Assembly: GCA_014529385.2 (NCBI GenBank)
Contig: CM043963.1
Location: 73,141,912-73,205,911 of the forward strand
DNA from: Adiantum capillus-veneris
Taxonomy: Eukaryota; Streptophyta; Polypodiopsida; Polypodiales; Pteridaceae
DNA length: 64,000 nt
Direction: 5' to 3'
Below, in pieces: positions 33,478 through 43,997 of this stretch. The notes below the pieces were generated by a model, which saw only the letters and a list, made by a program, of their open reading frames with translations, did no database searches and was not told the DNA's origin. The translations under genes and the position numbers were made by a program. The stretch's first letter is position 1. Every line of letters starts with the position of its first letter.

Positions 33478-34830
33478 TTTGCAATTTAGACCATAAATAT
33501 AGAACATCGGGCTTCTACATGCACTTCAGGGGTTGAGGATCCCAATACCGCCTTGCTCCTTGGGTCGTGCAACATACTCCCATCTAGCCCACTACCCCTA
33601 GTGACTATGATTGATTGTTATATCTACACTATGCTTTGAAAATTTGAGCCTAAAAATTTTAGCAGAGAATGCAAAGATTTAAGTAAGGTTCTGGAGGATT
33701 TCATTGAACGCATGGATGATTACTTCAACTTCGTCCATTCATCCACTAAGAACAAGGCCATCATTGCTAAGTAGTTTGAGCTTAAGAAGACAGCTAAGTG
33801 TTTCGTGGAAGGATCATGTAGCATTTTAGACCCTTGGCTTCTTGGAGAGCCATTGTATAGACTTGTCAAACAGGGAAACCCACTTAGATAAAGCAAGAAC
33901 ATGATTAGTTGATAAATGTATTTAGATTAACTTTATCATGTCATGAGTGTGAACTATCAAGCGCTTGTTTTATAGGATTACTTTATATGTGTAGGGATTC
34001 TAGTTAAGAGGGATATCGTATAGAGTCATGGGTTTGATGTGAGTTTCATCTGTGTTTTATGGATTATTTTGGTGAGTTGATTCCACTTGTTTGATTTCCA
34101 TAAACTCATGATTTTATGTATGAGTGTCCAACCCGAATTGTAATGTCCGCTTTGCATAAAACAACTTTCTTTTCGTGTCGCGGTTGTTAGCATGAGTCTC
34201 ATATGGGTGAAGTGATGTGATAAGGTGATACACTCTATTTACAACTAAGCTTGATGCATTGATATGAGGTCAAACACTCTCTTTTCTATATTGTGTGTGC
34301 ATCCAAAAATAGAGAAAAGTTGTTTTCAACCTACATGTGAAGCTAGGACATATGATTGATCAAAGTGATGGACTATTTTGCATCATGATTAACATTATGT
34401 GATGATGTTTTATGATGCATGAAACCTCAAAGGATAGATAGGGATTCTCATGTGCATGTGTGTATTGCTTTCCACTCTTCTAGATTAGGGTGATGTGTGG
34501 CTAGGATGCGTCACTTGCATATGGTTGAATGCTTCTAAATTGGTGATTTGAGATTACGGTTAGAGACTCTTTCGTATGGCTAAAAATACGATATTTAAGG
34601 GTCATGTGTATTGGCTAAGTTGACTATAGCCTTGCAAGAGATGGTTCATCTCTTCAAACTCGTTCTATGGGTGGTCTTCCAAGCTCTGTTGACCCTTGAG
34701 TTTTTGGCTTACTCTCTCCTTGATACCGTGAATAGAGTGGTGGTTCTTGTAAATCCCTTAGCCCTCGTGCGGCTTGATAACCATCTTGGTTTTGTTCTTG
34801 TTCTAATGTTGCAGTCTGTCAAAGCCATGC

Positions 34831-35793
34831 CTACAATGATGGTTGGGTTGCTGGTTGGTTTTGGTTGTTGAATGTTTGCTGTTGGGTAGAATGTGAGGTC
34901 GCATCATACTCTTCTGAAAAGGGATTTGTTGACTTGCTAGGGGTGTAGGTGGCTCTTGGCACTTCATCGGGGGCGTATGTTGATGCTCCTGGAACTGTTT
35001 CCTTTTCTACCTCCTCTAGGAGAATACGTTGGTATTCTTGCCCATACCTATCAACAAAAATGATATCCTTCCCCATAGCAATTTCATAAGAGAATAAGTA
35101 AAGAACCTTGTCTTTGCTTAACTCGTTTGGGTAGGGTTCTTTGCAATGAAAGTAGGAGACTATTCCCTCGCTCTCATGCTTGTAAATTCCCACATTCTCA
35201 TTATAAGTTGAAACCCTGGTTGTTTTCTTATCATACATAAAAAGCGCTCCAGGTCGATCAATGTTTGGTGGTGGTTCTTGAGTTTCTGAAACCATTTTCC
35301 CTTTCGCCATGTTATCTCCATATCTGTTGTAATCCTCAGGATTACTAACTATCAGATAGTGGTTCCCTTTTTCGTCTCGAAATCTATCTCCATCATCATA
35401 GACTCGAATTATCTCCAATCTCTGAGCCGGTCTTTCTTCAATACAAATACACTTGCGTCCTCGATAGTCAGAATAAACCAGGGCTTCCCTCGAGTTTGTT
35501 CCTTCTAAGAAGACTACAGTGAACTTGGAATCGTTCAAATGATTTAGGGAGGTGCTTCCTCCTAGCATTGTTCCGTCATAGGTGAAACCTGCTGGCTGTT
35601 GACTACCCATCATGAAGAAGGATTTTTCTGTTGAAGTGTCAGTATCACTACCCTCCTCAATAATTGGTGCTAGTGGATCTAGCATTGCCTCAGTTACACT
35701 CTCTTCGGTGGACACTAAGCTACCTTGATCACCTGCCACCTTTCGGTCTCTAAAAATGTATCTTCCTGATCTTAAACTCATCAAACTTATCAA
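34831..35793 (-). CDS. Intact 320-codon ORF of unknown family in gag position
   Basis: The frame opens MISLMSLRSGRYIFRDRKV; 'LRSGR' near the start recalls the N-terminus of Tat/Athila gag proteins. The rest has an acidic stretch (EEGSDTDTSTEK, about residues 47-58), a mixed alpha/beta-looking middle (KFTVVFLEGTNSREALVYSD, RVYDDGDRFRDEKGNHYLIV, about residues 90-155) and a Gln/Asn/Ser/Thr-rich tail ending QQQTFNNQNQPATQPSL. No zinc knuckle or capsid motif is seen. It has no stop or frameshift over 320 codons, unusual for this window. After the TAG, the same frame continues protein-like to about 34630 (QEQNQDGYQAARGLRDLQEP), so the original product was longer. A gag-like role is inferred from position only. 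Confidence 0.55.
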   Translation of the reverse strand: MISLMSLRSGRYIFRDRKVAGDQGSLVSTEESVTEAMLDPLAPIIEEGSDTDTSTEKSFFMMGSQQPAGFTYDGTMLGGSTSLNHLNDSKFTVVFLEGTNSREALVYSDYRGRKCICIEERPAQRLEIIRVYDDGDRFRDEKGNHYLIVSNPEDYNRYGDNMAKGKMVSETQEPPPNIDRPGALFMYDKKTTRVSTYNENVGIYKHESEGIVSYFHCKEPYPNELSKDKVLYLFSYEIAMGKDIIFVDRYGQEYQRILLEEVEKETVPGASTYAPDEVPRATYTPSKSTNPFSEEYDATSHSTQQQTFNNQNQPATQPSL

Positions 35794-35799
35794 TGCAAC

Positions 35800-37600
35800 T
35801 TACAAAAATTCAACCACTCACCTGGCAAAGGATCAGTCTCCGCACAACTTCTTGCTTTGCCACTGAATATACATGTACACAAGCATTTAATTTTGGTAAT
35901 CGAATCAAAGCATCTAACCGCTAAAGGTGATTTTAGTAATGATTGGTTTAACTGGAGAGTTAATCTCAACCACTACTGTATTTTATACACTTCTAATGTT
36001 CTGGATTAAGTTTGCTAATCTGGAACTGTACTTCCCTCGGATGTTGGTCAATTTATATGAAAAGTCTGAATTCAGTCTTTGCTCCGTCAAAAGGTCAAAC
36101 AAGGTCCAAATTCACTTCTAAAAGAAGTTGTGGAACCCTTAAGTCAAATGGAACCTCACCGTATAAGCTCAGTCAAATTTTCTCTTCAGTAAGCCCCAGT
36201 AGACATCCTACGCGTAGGATGTCCCCTGCTCTGTTTTGCCTGGATTTTTTGCACTATGGATTCCTCTTGATGTGCTGAGTCCACAGCTATTTTTACTTTT
36301 TGATTTGGACACCTATCAGCTGGTCAATGGATCAAAAATCTGTTTCGACAGCCTGATGTTGGTCTTGATCAGTCTAATCAACTCCAATTTCTAATCAAAT
36401 CCAATTTGGACCAAAATTGACTAGGAGGCTTGCCTCAGGCTATACAACACCCTACTATGCCTACGGTCAGTATCTGGCTTCAATTTCTTGCTTTAGACAT
36501 TCTACGCGTAGGATGTCTTTTTGCTCAAAATGGCTTCAATTGCAAGCACAGACTCCTCTTGAGGTGCTGATCACTTTGATATGCTCAAAACTGAGTTTGG
36601 AGTGCAAAATCGCACAGATGACATCCTACGCGTAGGATGTCTTTTTGGTCTGTTTGACCCCAGACTTGACCCACAGCTTCCCCTTGATGTCAACAACCCA
36701 GTGGTATGCTTAGATTTTGGTTTGGATTTCAAAAGTCCCCAATTTTAGCTGTTCTAGCCTTTTTCAGTCAAAAGTGCTAAAGTCTGCTTAGAACCCAATT
36801 TTCTCACCCAAATGAGATGAAATCTCTCTCAGTCACCCAATATATCATGCAGATCATTCTCATGCAGCCATCCTATGGTTTTGGTCTTAAAATAATGCCT
36901 TGGCACAATTTGCGTAGGATGTCTGGCAATTTCTATCTATTTGGCCTTATCCTGTCAAGATATGGTCAAATTTCCACTTTCTAGGTGAAAATAGGGTAAA
37001 ACCTACCTTCTGGACACTCTGGTCAACTCAAAATTCCAAAATTCCCACCAGTGTCTCCTAGCTTAAAATTAATTTTTTTCCTGACAGAAATGCTCCTGAT
37101 GCTCTGCAGCTCTATCAGAAATGCTCCTGATACTCTGCAGCTCTATCAGAAACACTCACAGTAACTTTTGAACTTCAGTTCAGCTTTCAAACACACTTTT
37201 GCGTCTTTTACAACCTTGTCATGAATCTAACAAGCAAGTATACATGCATGAAGTGCTCTAGATCCTGAATCATGATGTCCTACTTACTCTACTCCTACTC
37301 CTCATGTGAAATGGTGATAATGGTGTTTTGGTTAATTCTTGGCCTCTCAGGACTCTCAGGCTCTCCTCTCACCGCTTCTACCACTCCAACTCCTACTCTC
37401 TACACCACAGCTCAACTAAAAACTACCTAAGTCTACCTAAGTCGAAGGATCTATGCCAGATACACGCTCCCTAGACTCCCTCTAAGACCTAGAGAGTCCT
37501 CCACCCTTTGATCCTATCTAAATGTAAAACGAGACTCTTGACAAGCCAAAGAATCTCTATCTCAAGGACTAGTCTCGGTCACCTACCTAGGTTTTTCGTC
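35800..37600 (-). other. Long leader of the truncated gypsy element
   Basis: About 1.8 kb between the ORF start and the PBS, without credible coding frames. It contains a 22-bp palindrome in three copies with extra half-sites (36202-36923) and a tandem 32-bp duplication at about 37086-37149 (unit with ATGCTCCTGAT and CTCTGCAGCTCTATC). Long leaders are usual in Tat/Athila elements. Confidence 0.5.
36202..36923. repeat. Repeated 22-bp palindrome with half-sites
   Basis: The half-site GACATCCTACG followed directly by its own reverse complement CGTAGGATGTC forms a perfect 22-bp palindrome at 36202-36223 and 36620-36641. A copy with one mismatch (C to T in the left half) lies at 36496-36517. Single half-sites GCGTAGGATGTC and CGTAGGATGTC occur at 36912-36923 and, outside this span, 37969-37979 in the LTR-like region. 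The centre is ACGCGT. Confidence 0.93.
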
Positions 37601-37618
37601 CCCGGCAGTGGCGCCAAT
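37596..37618 (-). other. Primer-binding site of Tat/Athila type
   Basis: On the minus strand TTGGCGCCACTGCCGGGG directly follows an LTR end CCAACA. It differs at few positions from the common plant gypsy PBS TGGCGCCGTTGCCGGGGA. Confidence 0.75.
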
Positions 37619-38110
37619 GTTGGATGGATATGCCGCGACGGACGTCAGCACAGCAAGAACTCACCTAACAAGATTTGTCAGCTAAGGACGAAGCTCGACC
37701 CACAGGCGTGCGGAAGCAAGCATAGGGTGTCAACCTACACTCGACCGACTCCTAACTAATTCCTACAGAGGTCTCTACCCAATGTCTAAGCTACAGCCTT
37801 TAGGAGTGCATAAGAGGAGATTTCCTACAACGCTTTCTAGAGCCAAATACCCATCAAACGATCTCAAAATGCCACATAACTTGAAGGAGACCCTACTAAC
37901 ACCAATAGGTCGCTCTCCCTAAGGTCTATGAACCAAAATCTTAACCCAAAACACCTAGTGCAAAATCACGTAGGATGTCTGGCCGAAATTTGCAAGTCGT
38001 CATTTCCAAAATTTGAAGTGCCTAATGTGTAGCTCTACTCAATACGAATGCATGGATATGGTGAAATGCGAAAACGGATAACATAAGCTCACCGAATCAC
38101 CAAATGAAGC
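37619..38110 (-). repeat. Probable 5' LTR (partial) of the truncated gypsy element
   Basis: The plus strand begins TGTTGGATGGATATGCCGCG next to the PBS. The other end is undefined, because sequence with copia pol coding potential starts near 38100-38130. There is no second copy in the window to compare. Confidence 0.5.
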
Positions 38111-39680
38111 TTTTAGGTCGAGCTCGCAAAACTGATGCACTTATAGAAAATGACACATGGACTTTATTTGATTTTCCTCCTAGCAAAAATTCCATTAGTA
38201 CAAAGTGAGTTTACAAGGTTAAGCACAATCTGGATGGTGAGATTGATTGCTATAAGGCTCAACTTGCTACAAAGGGTTATGCACAACAGAAAGGCATCGA
38301 TTATGAAGAAACTTTTGCTCCCTCGTGTCATATGACAGTTATGCATTTTCTATGTGCATTGGTATCTCCTTTTGTTTGGGATGTACATCAATCAAACATT
38401 GTTACTTCTTTCTTGAATGGTGACATATTTGAGGAAGTTTATGAACACAGCATAGTAGTTTTGTTAAGAAAGGGCAAGACGATAAAGTGTACAAATGTAA
38501 GAAATCTTTGTATAGGTTGAATCAATCTCCTCGTGCTTGGTATGAGAAAGCTAGCAATTTATTGGTCAACGAGGCTTTCGTAATAAAAATCCAACAAAAA
38601 GAAATTTGTATGTGAAGCGTGAGGGTGATATACTTCTCATTGTTGTTCTATATGTGGATGATATGCTGATCAATGGTCCCAATGAGGCACATATTGCTAA
38701 ATTTAAGGCTGATTATAATGCTACCTTCAAGATGAAAGATTTGGGGCTGTTGCATCATTACTTGGGTATACAACTTAAGCAATGTGATGGAGGCGTTTCC
38801 TTGTGTCAAACAAGTTACATAGAGACATTGCTATGTAGTTTGGACTTGAGGATTGTAAACCTATTGCCACTCCCATGGAAACATGTTTGAAATTGAGTCT
38901 TCATGAAGCTGGTGATCTTGCCGATGTCACTCTTTACCAAATTGTTATTGGATGCCTTATTTATTTTTGCAACACAAGGCTGGATATTCAACTTGCATTC
39001 TCACGTGTCAGCAGATTTATGCATAGCCTTGGGTCTAAGCATTAGCAAGCTCTCAAGAGGATCTTTTTCTACTTGAGTGGCACTTTACATCTTGGGTTGT
39101 TTTATCCCAAGGGGGGATCATTGCTGCCAGATTTACAATCTTTTTTGGACTCGGATTTGTCTGGTTGTTTTGGCATGCGAGTGTTCATGAGTGCTTTTGT
39201 TTCATGCTCGATAGTTCATGTATCGCATGGGTGAGCAAGAAGTAACCTACTATGGCCACTTCTAGTTGTGAGGTTGACTAAAATGTAGTCTTCACATCTA
39301 CGATTGAGTGTGTATGGCTCAGATGCCTTATGGTTGATTTGAGCATTGGACAGGACATTGCCAACACCATCTACACTGACAGTTAGAGCGCATTAACAGT
39401 TGCAAGGAACCTAATTTCTCATGCTCGTACAAAGCAAATTGAGGTGCAGTGACTACTATGTAAGGGAGAGGCTCTCAGTAGAAGAGATTAGCTTGGCTTA
39501 TGTGCAACAAAGGACAACCTTTGAGATCTTTCCACAAAGGCATTGTCTCATGAGAAGTTCAAAGCTTGCCGCAAAGCTTTGGGCTTACTCCCCTTTGTGA
39601 ATTGATCATGTCCTTAGGGCATGGAACTTCCCTATATTATGTGCCAGCTCTCGTTCACTACATCACTTCGAAGGGGAATT
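38110..39680 (+). pseudogene. Old copia pol: reverse transcriptase and RNase H (copy C)
   Basis: Plus-strand coding begins near 38115 with DALIENDTWTLFDFPPS, then KGYAQQKGIDYEETFAP (RT fingers), LYVDDMLINGPNEAHIAKF (polymerase motif near 38650) and MKDLGLLHHYLGIQL (38735). RNase H follows, with a worn FLDSDLSGCFG near 39145 and the tail ending near 39600 (LSHEKFKACRKALGLLPFVN). Many stops and frameshifts break it; the largest pieces are 38332-38520 and 38606-38890. It belongs to a copia lineage different from copies A and D. Gag and integrase are missing, replaced on the left by the truncated gypsy LTR. Confidence 0.85.
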
Positions 39681-39830
39681 TGTTACCATACTCATGTGGT
39701 AGTGATGTGTGTGAACAAACTTAGGACCATCGGTGCATTTTTTCCCTCACTAGGAGGTTTTTCCCATCGTGCATTGTATATACACTAATCACTCTAGGCT
39801 ATCTTATCTTTATATTGCACACTAAGTAAT

Positions 39831-40608
39831 TGTTAGGAAATATGACGTAGCTAAGTAGATAATTGAGTAGATTACTTAATGGAGAGAGATAATTTACACA
39901 CACAAGAGATTATGGAGTAGAGAGAGAGAGAGAGAGTACACACGATATACGTGGTTCACCCAATGTGGGCTACGTCCACAAGAAAGCAGCCACTCAATGG
40001 CTTTAGTACTTCAAAACAAGAAGTAGGTTACAAAGGGATTATACCCTTAATAGAGCTCCCGCCTTGCTTCACTCTCACTACCTCACATCCACCTTGTTGT
40101 ATCAACTTCACACTATTAAATATGTGTAGAAATGGCCTCCCTTTTATAGGCCAAAAAGGCTGCCCTCTCTCATGAGAGGCAGCCATGTGTAGCCGCCCTT
40201 GTGTGGATAAGTCCAAATCAGACCCTCCAATTCGCCCATGTGTAGCCGCCCTTGAGAAGAAAAGTCCTCCTTTGAAATCGGCCACTGGCCATTGAATTCA
40301 GCCATCAGCCACCGACCATTGACTTTCGACCACCGGCCACCGGCCATTGACTACCGGCCACCGGCCAACCGGCCAAATGACCAGCCACTTTCTGACTACT
40401 TTTCGCCGACCGCCATTCGGCCATAGTATTCTGGTGAAAAGGAATATTCCAACTCGGCATGAATATTTTGGTTTCTGTCAAGTGAGTTTATTTTCCGGTG
40501 AGTTATTTTTCTTCACACACGATGGCTTCTCCTCATAATGGGGGCCTTACAAATGTGTGTTTTTAACACAAAAAATTACAACGGGTAAATCTGGCTTCAT
40601 ACTTAACA
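39831..40608 (-). repeat. 3' LTR of copia copy D
   Basis: 778 bp, TGTTAGGAAATATGACG...CATACTTAACA on the plus strand. It has GA runs near 39919-39935 and GGCCAC/CCGGCC-rich repeats near 40300-40380. Confidence 0.93.
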
Positions 40609-40623
40609 ATCTCCCACTTGGAG
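40609..40623 (-). other. Polypurine tract of copia copy D
   Basis: CTCCAAGTGGGAGAT on the minus strand, directly before the 3' LTR; the same tract precedes the LTR in copy A (5762-5774). Confidence 0.88.
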
Positions 40624-40693
40624 ACTGATCTCCAAACCAAACCTGTGAGATTTCCATCCTGGCTTCTTATCCTTGAATGCCGATTGAAGGTGA

Positions 40694-41150
40694 TCAAAAT
40701 CTCAACTTCTCCTTGTTGATCATCTTTGTAAACATGTGTGTAGGATTTTCACTTGCATGCACCTTTCCTAGCTTTAGTTGTCCCTCTTCCAAAATAGTGT
40801 GTATGAAGTGATATACCACCTCAATGTGCTTTGTCCTTGAATGAAAGGCTAAGTTATTTGCAAGATGGATAGCACTTTGGCTATCACTATACAAAACACA
40901 ATTGTCTTGTTTGAATCCAAGCTCTTCTAAGAATCTATGAAGCCACATGATTTCTTTGCTTGCCTCCATCATTGCAACATACTCTGCTTCAGTGGTAGAA
41001 AGTGAGACCACTTTTTGCAGCTTTGAAGCCTAGCTTACTATTGTGTCTCCCAATCGTGAAGACATAGCCAGTAGTGTCCCTTCGAGTGTCTTTGTTACCT
41101 GCCATATTTGCATTAGCATACCCTTGAAGAAAAATATCAGTTCCTCCAAA
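40694..41150 (-). pseudogene. RNase H domain, copia copy D
   Basis: The main frame, 41011-40694, encodes LSTTEAEYVAMMEASKEI (with the catalytic Glu), VLYSDSQSAIHLANN (catalytic Asp) and the C-terminal HTILEEGQLKLGKVH. The first catalytic aspartate, expected in G-Y-A-D-A-D, reads GYANAN in the upstream overlapping frame (near 41120), so the active site is mutated. A frameshift near 41000 separates the two parts. RNase H would remove the RNA strand during reverse transcription. Confidence 0.88.
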
Positions 41151-41549
41151 ATACAAATCATTTGTTGTTGTCCCTTTTAGATACCTAAGTATCCACTTTA
41201 CAGCTTGCAAATGCTCTTTACTTGGGTTGTCCATGAACCTACTCACAACTCCCACTGCATGTGTAATATCTAGCCTTGTACAGACCATAGCATACATTAG
41301 AGAACCTACCATTGTAATATATGGAACTTTAGACATATAGGCTATCTCCTCTTGTGTGTTTGGACACATATCCTTGGTTTGTTTAAAATGACCAGCCAAA
41401 GGTGTAGAAACCATTTTTGCATTTTGCATTGCAAACCTTTCTAGTACCTTCTTGATGTAATCCTCTTGAGATAGCTTTATTGTCTTCTTCATCCTGTCCA
41501 TTAATATTTTCATACCAAGTATCCTGTTTGCAGCACCTAAATCTTTCAT
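40989..41549 (-). pseudogene. Reverse transcriptase thumb/connection, copia copy D
   Basis: 186 codons start MKDLGAANRILGMKILMDR and include LSQEDYIKKVLERFAM, VGSLMYAMVCTRLDITHAVG and WILRYLKGT, the standard end of the copia RVT_2 domain. The join with the upstream RT frame (41546-42706) is a frameshift of a few bases at about 41546-41549. Confidence 0.9.
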
Positions 41550-42706
41550 TGAAAAAGATTCTCTTTTAGGTCTTTGATGTCTTGCATGTTAGCGCTTGCA
41601 ATTAGCATGTCATCAACATACAACATTAGGATGATGAACTTCCCATCTCCCAAATTCTTCGTGTAGACATAGTGATCCGAGTTGCATCTTGTGAATCTAT
41701 GATCCAACATCCATTGATCAAACTTCAAGTACCATTGACTTGATGCTTGTTTTAAACCATACAATCTCTTCTTTAATCTGCAAACCATTTTCTCCTTACC
41801 TTTTCCTTCATAACCCTTTGGTTGAATCATGTAAATTTCCTCCTCTAAGTCACCATGAGGGAATTTCGTATTTACATCCATTTTCTCAAGATTTAAATCA
41901 TGAGAAGCCACAAGGCTTAAGACAAGCCTAATTGAGTTTATTTTTACAAGAGGAGAAAATATTTCATTGAAGTCAATACCTTTCTTTTGAGAAAACCCTT
42001 TTACCACAAGCCTAGACTTGTACCTTTTCTTCCCACCTTCTTCTTCCTTCACCTTATACACCCATTTGTTCTGCAATGCCCGCTTACCTTTAGGAAACTC
42101 AACCAACTCCCATGTTTGGTTGCAATGTAGTGAGTCCATCTCCACTTGCATGCTCTTCATCCATTCTTCTTTGGATTCATGATGCATAGCTTCTTCATAT
42201 GATTCTAGCTCTCCAAAATCTGAGATCAAGAGATGGTTGAAGGAAGGAACAAACCTTTTTGGAGGTCTACTTGCTCTTGTGGATCTTTGAGGAATAGGTT
42301 GAGGCTCCTCATTTGGTTGATGTTGTTGCACAATTTCACCATTTGCAGTCCTTGAGTCTTTACTGTCCTCAAGCTCCATGTACTCATCACCTGTTTCTTT
42401 TCTTTGTTTTCTTTCCAAGTAGTCTTTGTACATATTTTGTTCGTTAAAAATTACATCCCTACTCCTAAATATTTTACCATCTTCAGGATTCCATAGGCGA
42501 TACCAAAAGTCACCTTCTCCATAGCCAATGAAGAAACACTTTTTGGACTTTGCATCTAGATTTGATCTTAGGCCTCTATCTATGTGCATGAAAGCCTCAC
42601 ACCCAAACACTTTGAGAAATGCATAATTCACCGGTTTACCTGTCCATGCCTCTTCTGGAACTCCCCCATCCAATGCCGTTGAGGGTGTCCGGTTGATTAA
42701 GTACAC
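41546..42706 (-). CDS. pol: Integrase C-terminus and reverse transcriptase, copia copy D
   Basis: This 386-codon frame is the longest in the window. It starts at the end of the integrase core (YLINRTPSTALDG, the copia 'L-I-N-R-x-P' motif), passes VFGCEAFMHI and FIGYGEG (integrase C-terminal domain), a Glu/Arg/Pro linker, then RVT_2: NKWVYKVKEEEGGKKRYKSR, DFNEIFSPLVK, KMDVNTKFPHGDLEEEIYM and YGLKQASSQWYLKFDQW, with LYVDDMLIAS as the polymerase site. The usual D-V-x-x-A-F-L-(H/N)-G reads MDVNTKFPHG, keeping the Asp. Family polyproteins are about 1300 residues, so this is a fragment between two breaks. Confidence 0.9.
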   Translation of the reverse strand: MYLINRTPSTALDGGVPEEAWTGKPVNYAFLKVFGCEAFMHIDRGLRSNLDAKSKKCFFIGYGEGDFWYRLWNPEDGKIFRSRDVIFNEQNMYKDYLERKQRKETGDEYMELEDSKDSRTANGEIVQQHQPNEEPQPIPQRSTRASRPPKRFVPSFNHLLISDFGELESYEEAMHHESKEEWMKSMQVEMDSLHCNQTWELVEFPKGKRALQNKWVYKVKEEEGGKKRYKSRLVVKGFSQKKGIDFNEIFSPLVKINSIRLVLSLVASHDLNLEKMDVNTKFPHGDLEEEIYMIQPKGYEGKGKEKMVCRLKKRLYGLKQASSQWYLKFDQWMLDHRFTRCNSDHYVYTKNLGDGKFIILMLYVDDMLIASANMQDIKDLKENLFQ

Positions 42707-42781
42707 CTACTTCTGCCCAAAGCTCAAGCGGTAGGCTTTCATGTAGCCGCATGCTTCGTGCTCGCTCCATGATTGTTTTGT

Positions 42782-43255
42782 TCATCCTTTAAAAAATGTC
42801 ATTTTGTTGAGGTGTCCTTGGGGTTTTCTTTTGCCTCTGAATGCCATTGCTAGCACAAAAGCTTTCAAAATCTTGGTTGCAATATTCGCCTCCATTGTCA
42901 GATCTAAGGCATTTAACCTTAGTACCAGTTCCATTCTCCACAAAGGCTTTCCACCTTTGAAATATGGAAAACACATTGTATTTATTGTTCTTTACATAAA
43001 CCCATGTTTTCCTAGTCGCATCATCTATGAATGTTACATAGTACAATGAGCCACCAAGTGATGGTGTACTTGCAGGACCTCAAACATCAAAATGAACCAT
43101 TTCAAGTTTTTTATTTGTTCTTCATTTCTAGATTTTTGAAATTTTACCCTCTTTTGTTTACCATAAACACAATCTTCACAGAACTCTAAGTCCACTTTTT
43201 TCAAACCTGGTAGAAGCTTCTTTGTTTGAAGGATTTGCATTCCTTTGGCACTCAT
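42782..43255 (-). pseudogene. Integrase zinc-binding end and catalytic core, copia copy D
   Basis: The frame at 43046-42789 carries the core strands: FIDDATRKTWVY (first Asp), CLRSDNGGEYCNQDF (second Asp) and NGIQRQKKTPRTPQQNDIF, where the third acidic residue would follow (N-G-x-x-E-R) but the frame breaks. Upstream, 43255-43034 has GHMSAKGMQIL and CEDCVYGKQKRVKF, the end of the GAG-pre-integrase H-H-C-C region. Integrase inserts the cDNA into the host genome and makes the 5-bp target duplications seen around this element. Confidence 0.88.
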
Positions 43256-43264
43256 ATGTCCAAG

Positions 43265-43680
43265 CTAGTAGTGCCACACCGCACTGTTGACTTCTAAAGT
43301 TGTTGCACAAGCTAAAGGTTGCGTGCTAGCAGTACACAAGTAAAGTGTACCAACCTTTTCTCCCTTGGCAACCACCAAAAATCCCTTTGAGATCTTCCAC
43401 CGTTTGTTTCCCAATGCAATGTTGTGACCTTCATCGTCTAATTGGCGTGTAGTAGAGATCAAATTTTTGTGAAGAGAAGGAACATGCCTAACATCTTTAA
43501 GCTTCCATTCATTTCCGTTAGTAGTTTTGACAGAAATTGTACCTTTGCTGACAATCTCACAAGCTTCATCATCTCCCAAGTATACATACCCAAAATTACC
43601 TTTGGAGTAATCTTGGAAATGTTGCTTGTGTGGTGTCACATGGAATGAAGCCCCAGACTATCCTGGAATTAGACACATTG
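43265..43680 (-). pseudogene. Protease and pre-integrase region, copia copy D
   Basis: 124 codons with FHVTPHKQHFQDYSKGNFGY, LKDVRHVPSLHKNLISTTRQL and LYLCTAS match the copia retropepsin-to-pre-integrase segment. The catalytic 'D-S-G-A' lies just before the first Met (near 43650), where a frame break occurs (S-G-A-S-F-H readable). Confidence 0.85.
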
Positions 43681-43772
43681 TCTAATGAGAGAATTAGAGC
43701 ATCTTGCTCTTTTTTACCTGCCACATTGGCCTCCGATGTTGGCTTGTTGTCTTGAGACTTCTTCTGCTTGGA

Positions 43773-43822
43773 CAAGCAATCCTTCTTGACGTGGCCCTTC
43801 TTGCTGTAATTCCAACATTCAA
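43773..43822 (-). pseudogene. Damaged zinc knuckle, copia copy D
   Basis: The minus strand reads ECWNYSKKGHVKKDCL. The expected knuckle is C-x2-C-x4-H-x4-C; the second Cys is Tyr here, so zinc binding would be impaired. Frame breaks separate it from the capsid part. Confidence 0.75.
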
Positions 43823-43997
43823 GAACTGACTTTGTGTGTGTGACTTGCTCTGCCTTCAGCGATCATGACCCTTTTGGTTTTTGAACCTCTCCTTAGGACT
43901 TCCTCTTGTTTCCACTGACAGTGTAGTACTTGAAGATTCTTCTATGCTTCTCCTTTGCATTTCCTTGCTTAGGATAACACGCACAACATCATCAAAC

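Larger units (their letters stand above)
30310..34630. repeat. Right arm of the large inverted duplication
   Basis: This region is the reverse complement of 12015-17740, with the same feature order: PPR-derived units, GA/CT tract, unknown frame, LINE-like tail, then a non-coding block rich in ACATGTGAAGCTAGGACATA-type phrases. It lacks the ~1 kb gag/TIR insertion and the 190-bp tandem copy present on the left. The arm ends near 34630, where sequence of the minus-strand gypsy element begins. Confidence 0.85.
34625..38110 (-). mobile_element. Truncated Ty3/gypsy element, Tat/Athila-like PBS
   Basis: On the minus strand, an LTR-like segment (about 38110 down to 37620) ends in ...CATCCAACA, followed by the PBS TTGGCGCCACTGCCGGGG. 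A PBS of the form TGGCGCC-x-x-TGCCGGGGA is typical of plant Tat/Athila gypsy elements, which use a tRNA other than initiator Met. A ~1.8 kb leader and an intact ORF (35793-34831) follow. No pol is present: the element breaks off near 34625 against the right arm of the inverted duplication. The outer LTR end is not clear because plus-strand copia coding begins near 38110. Confidence 0.6.
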
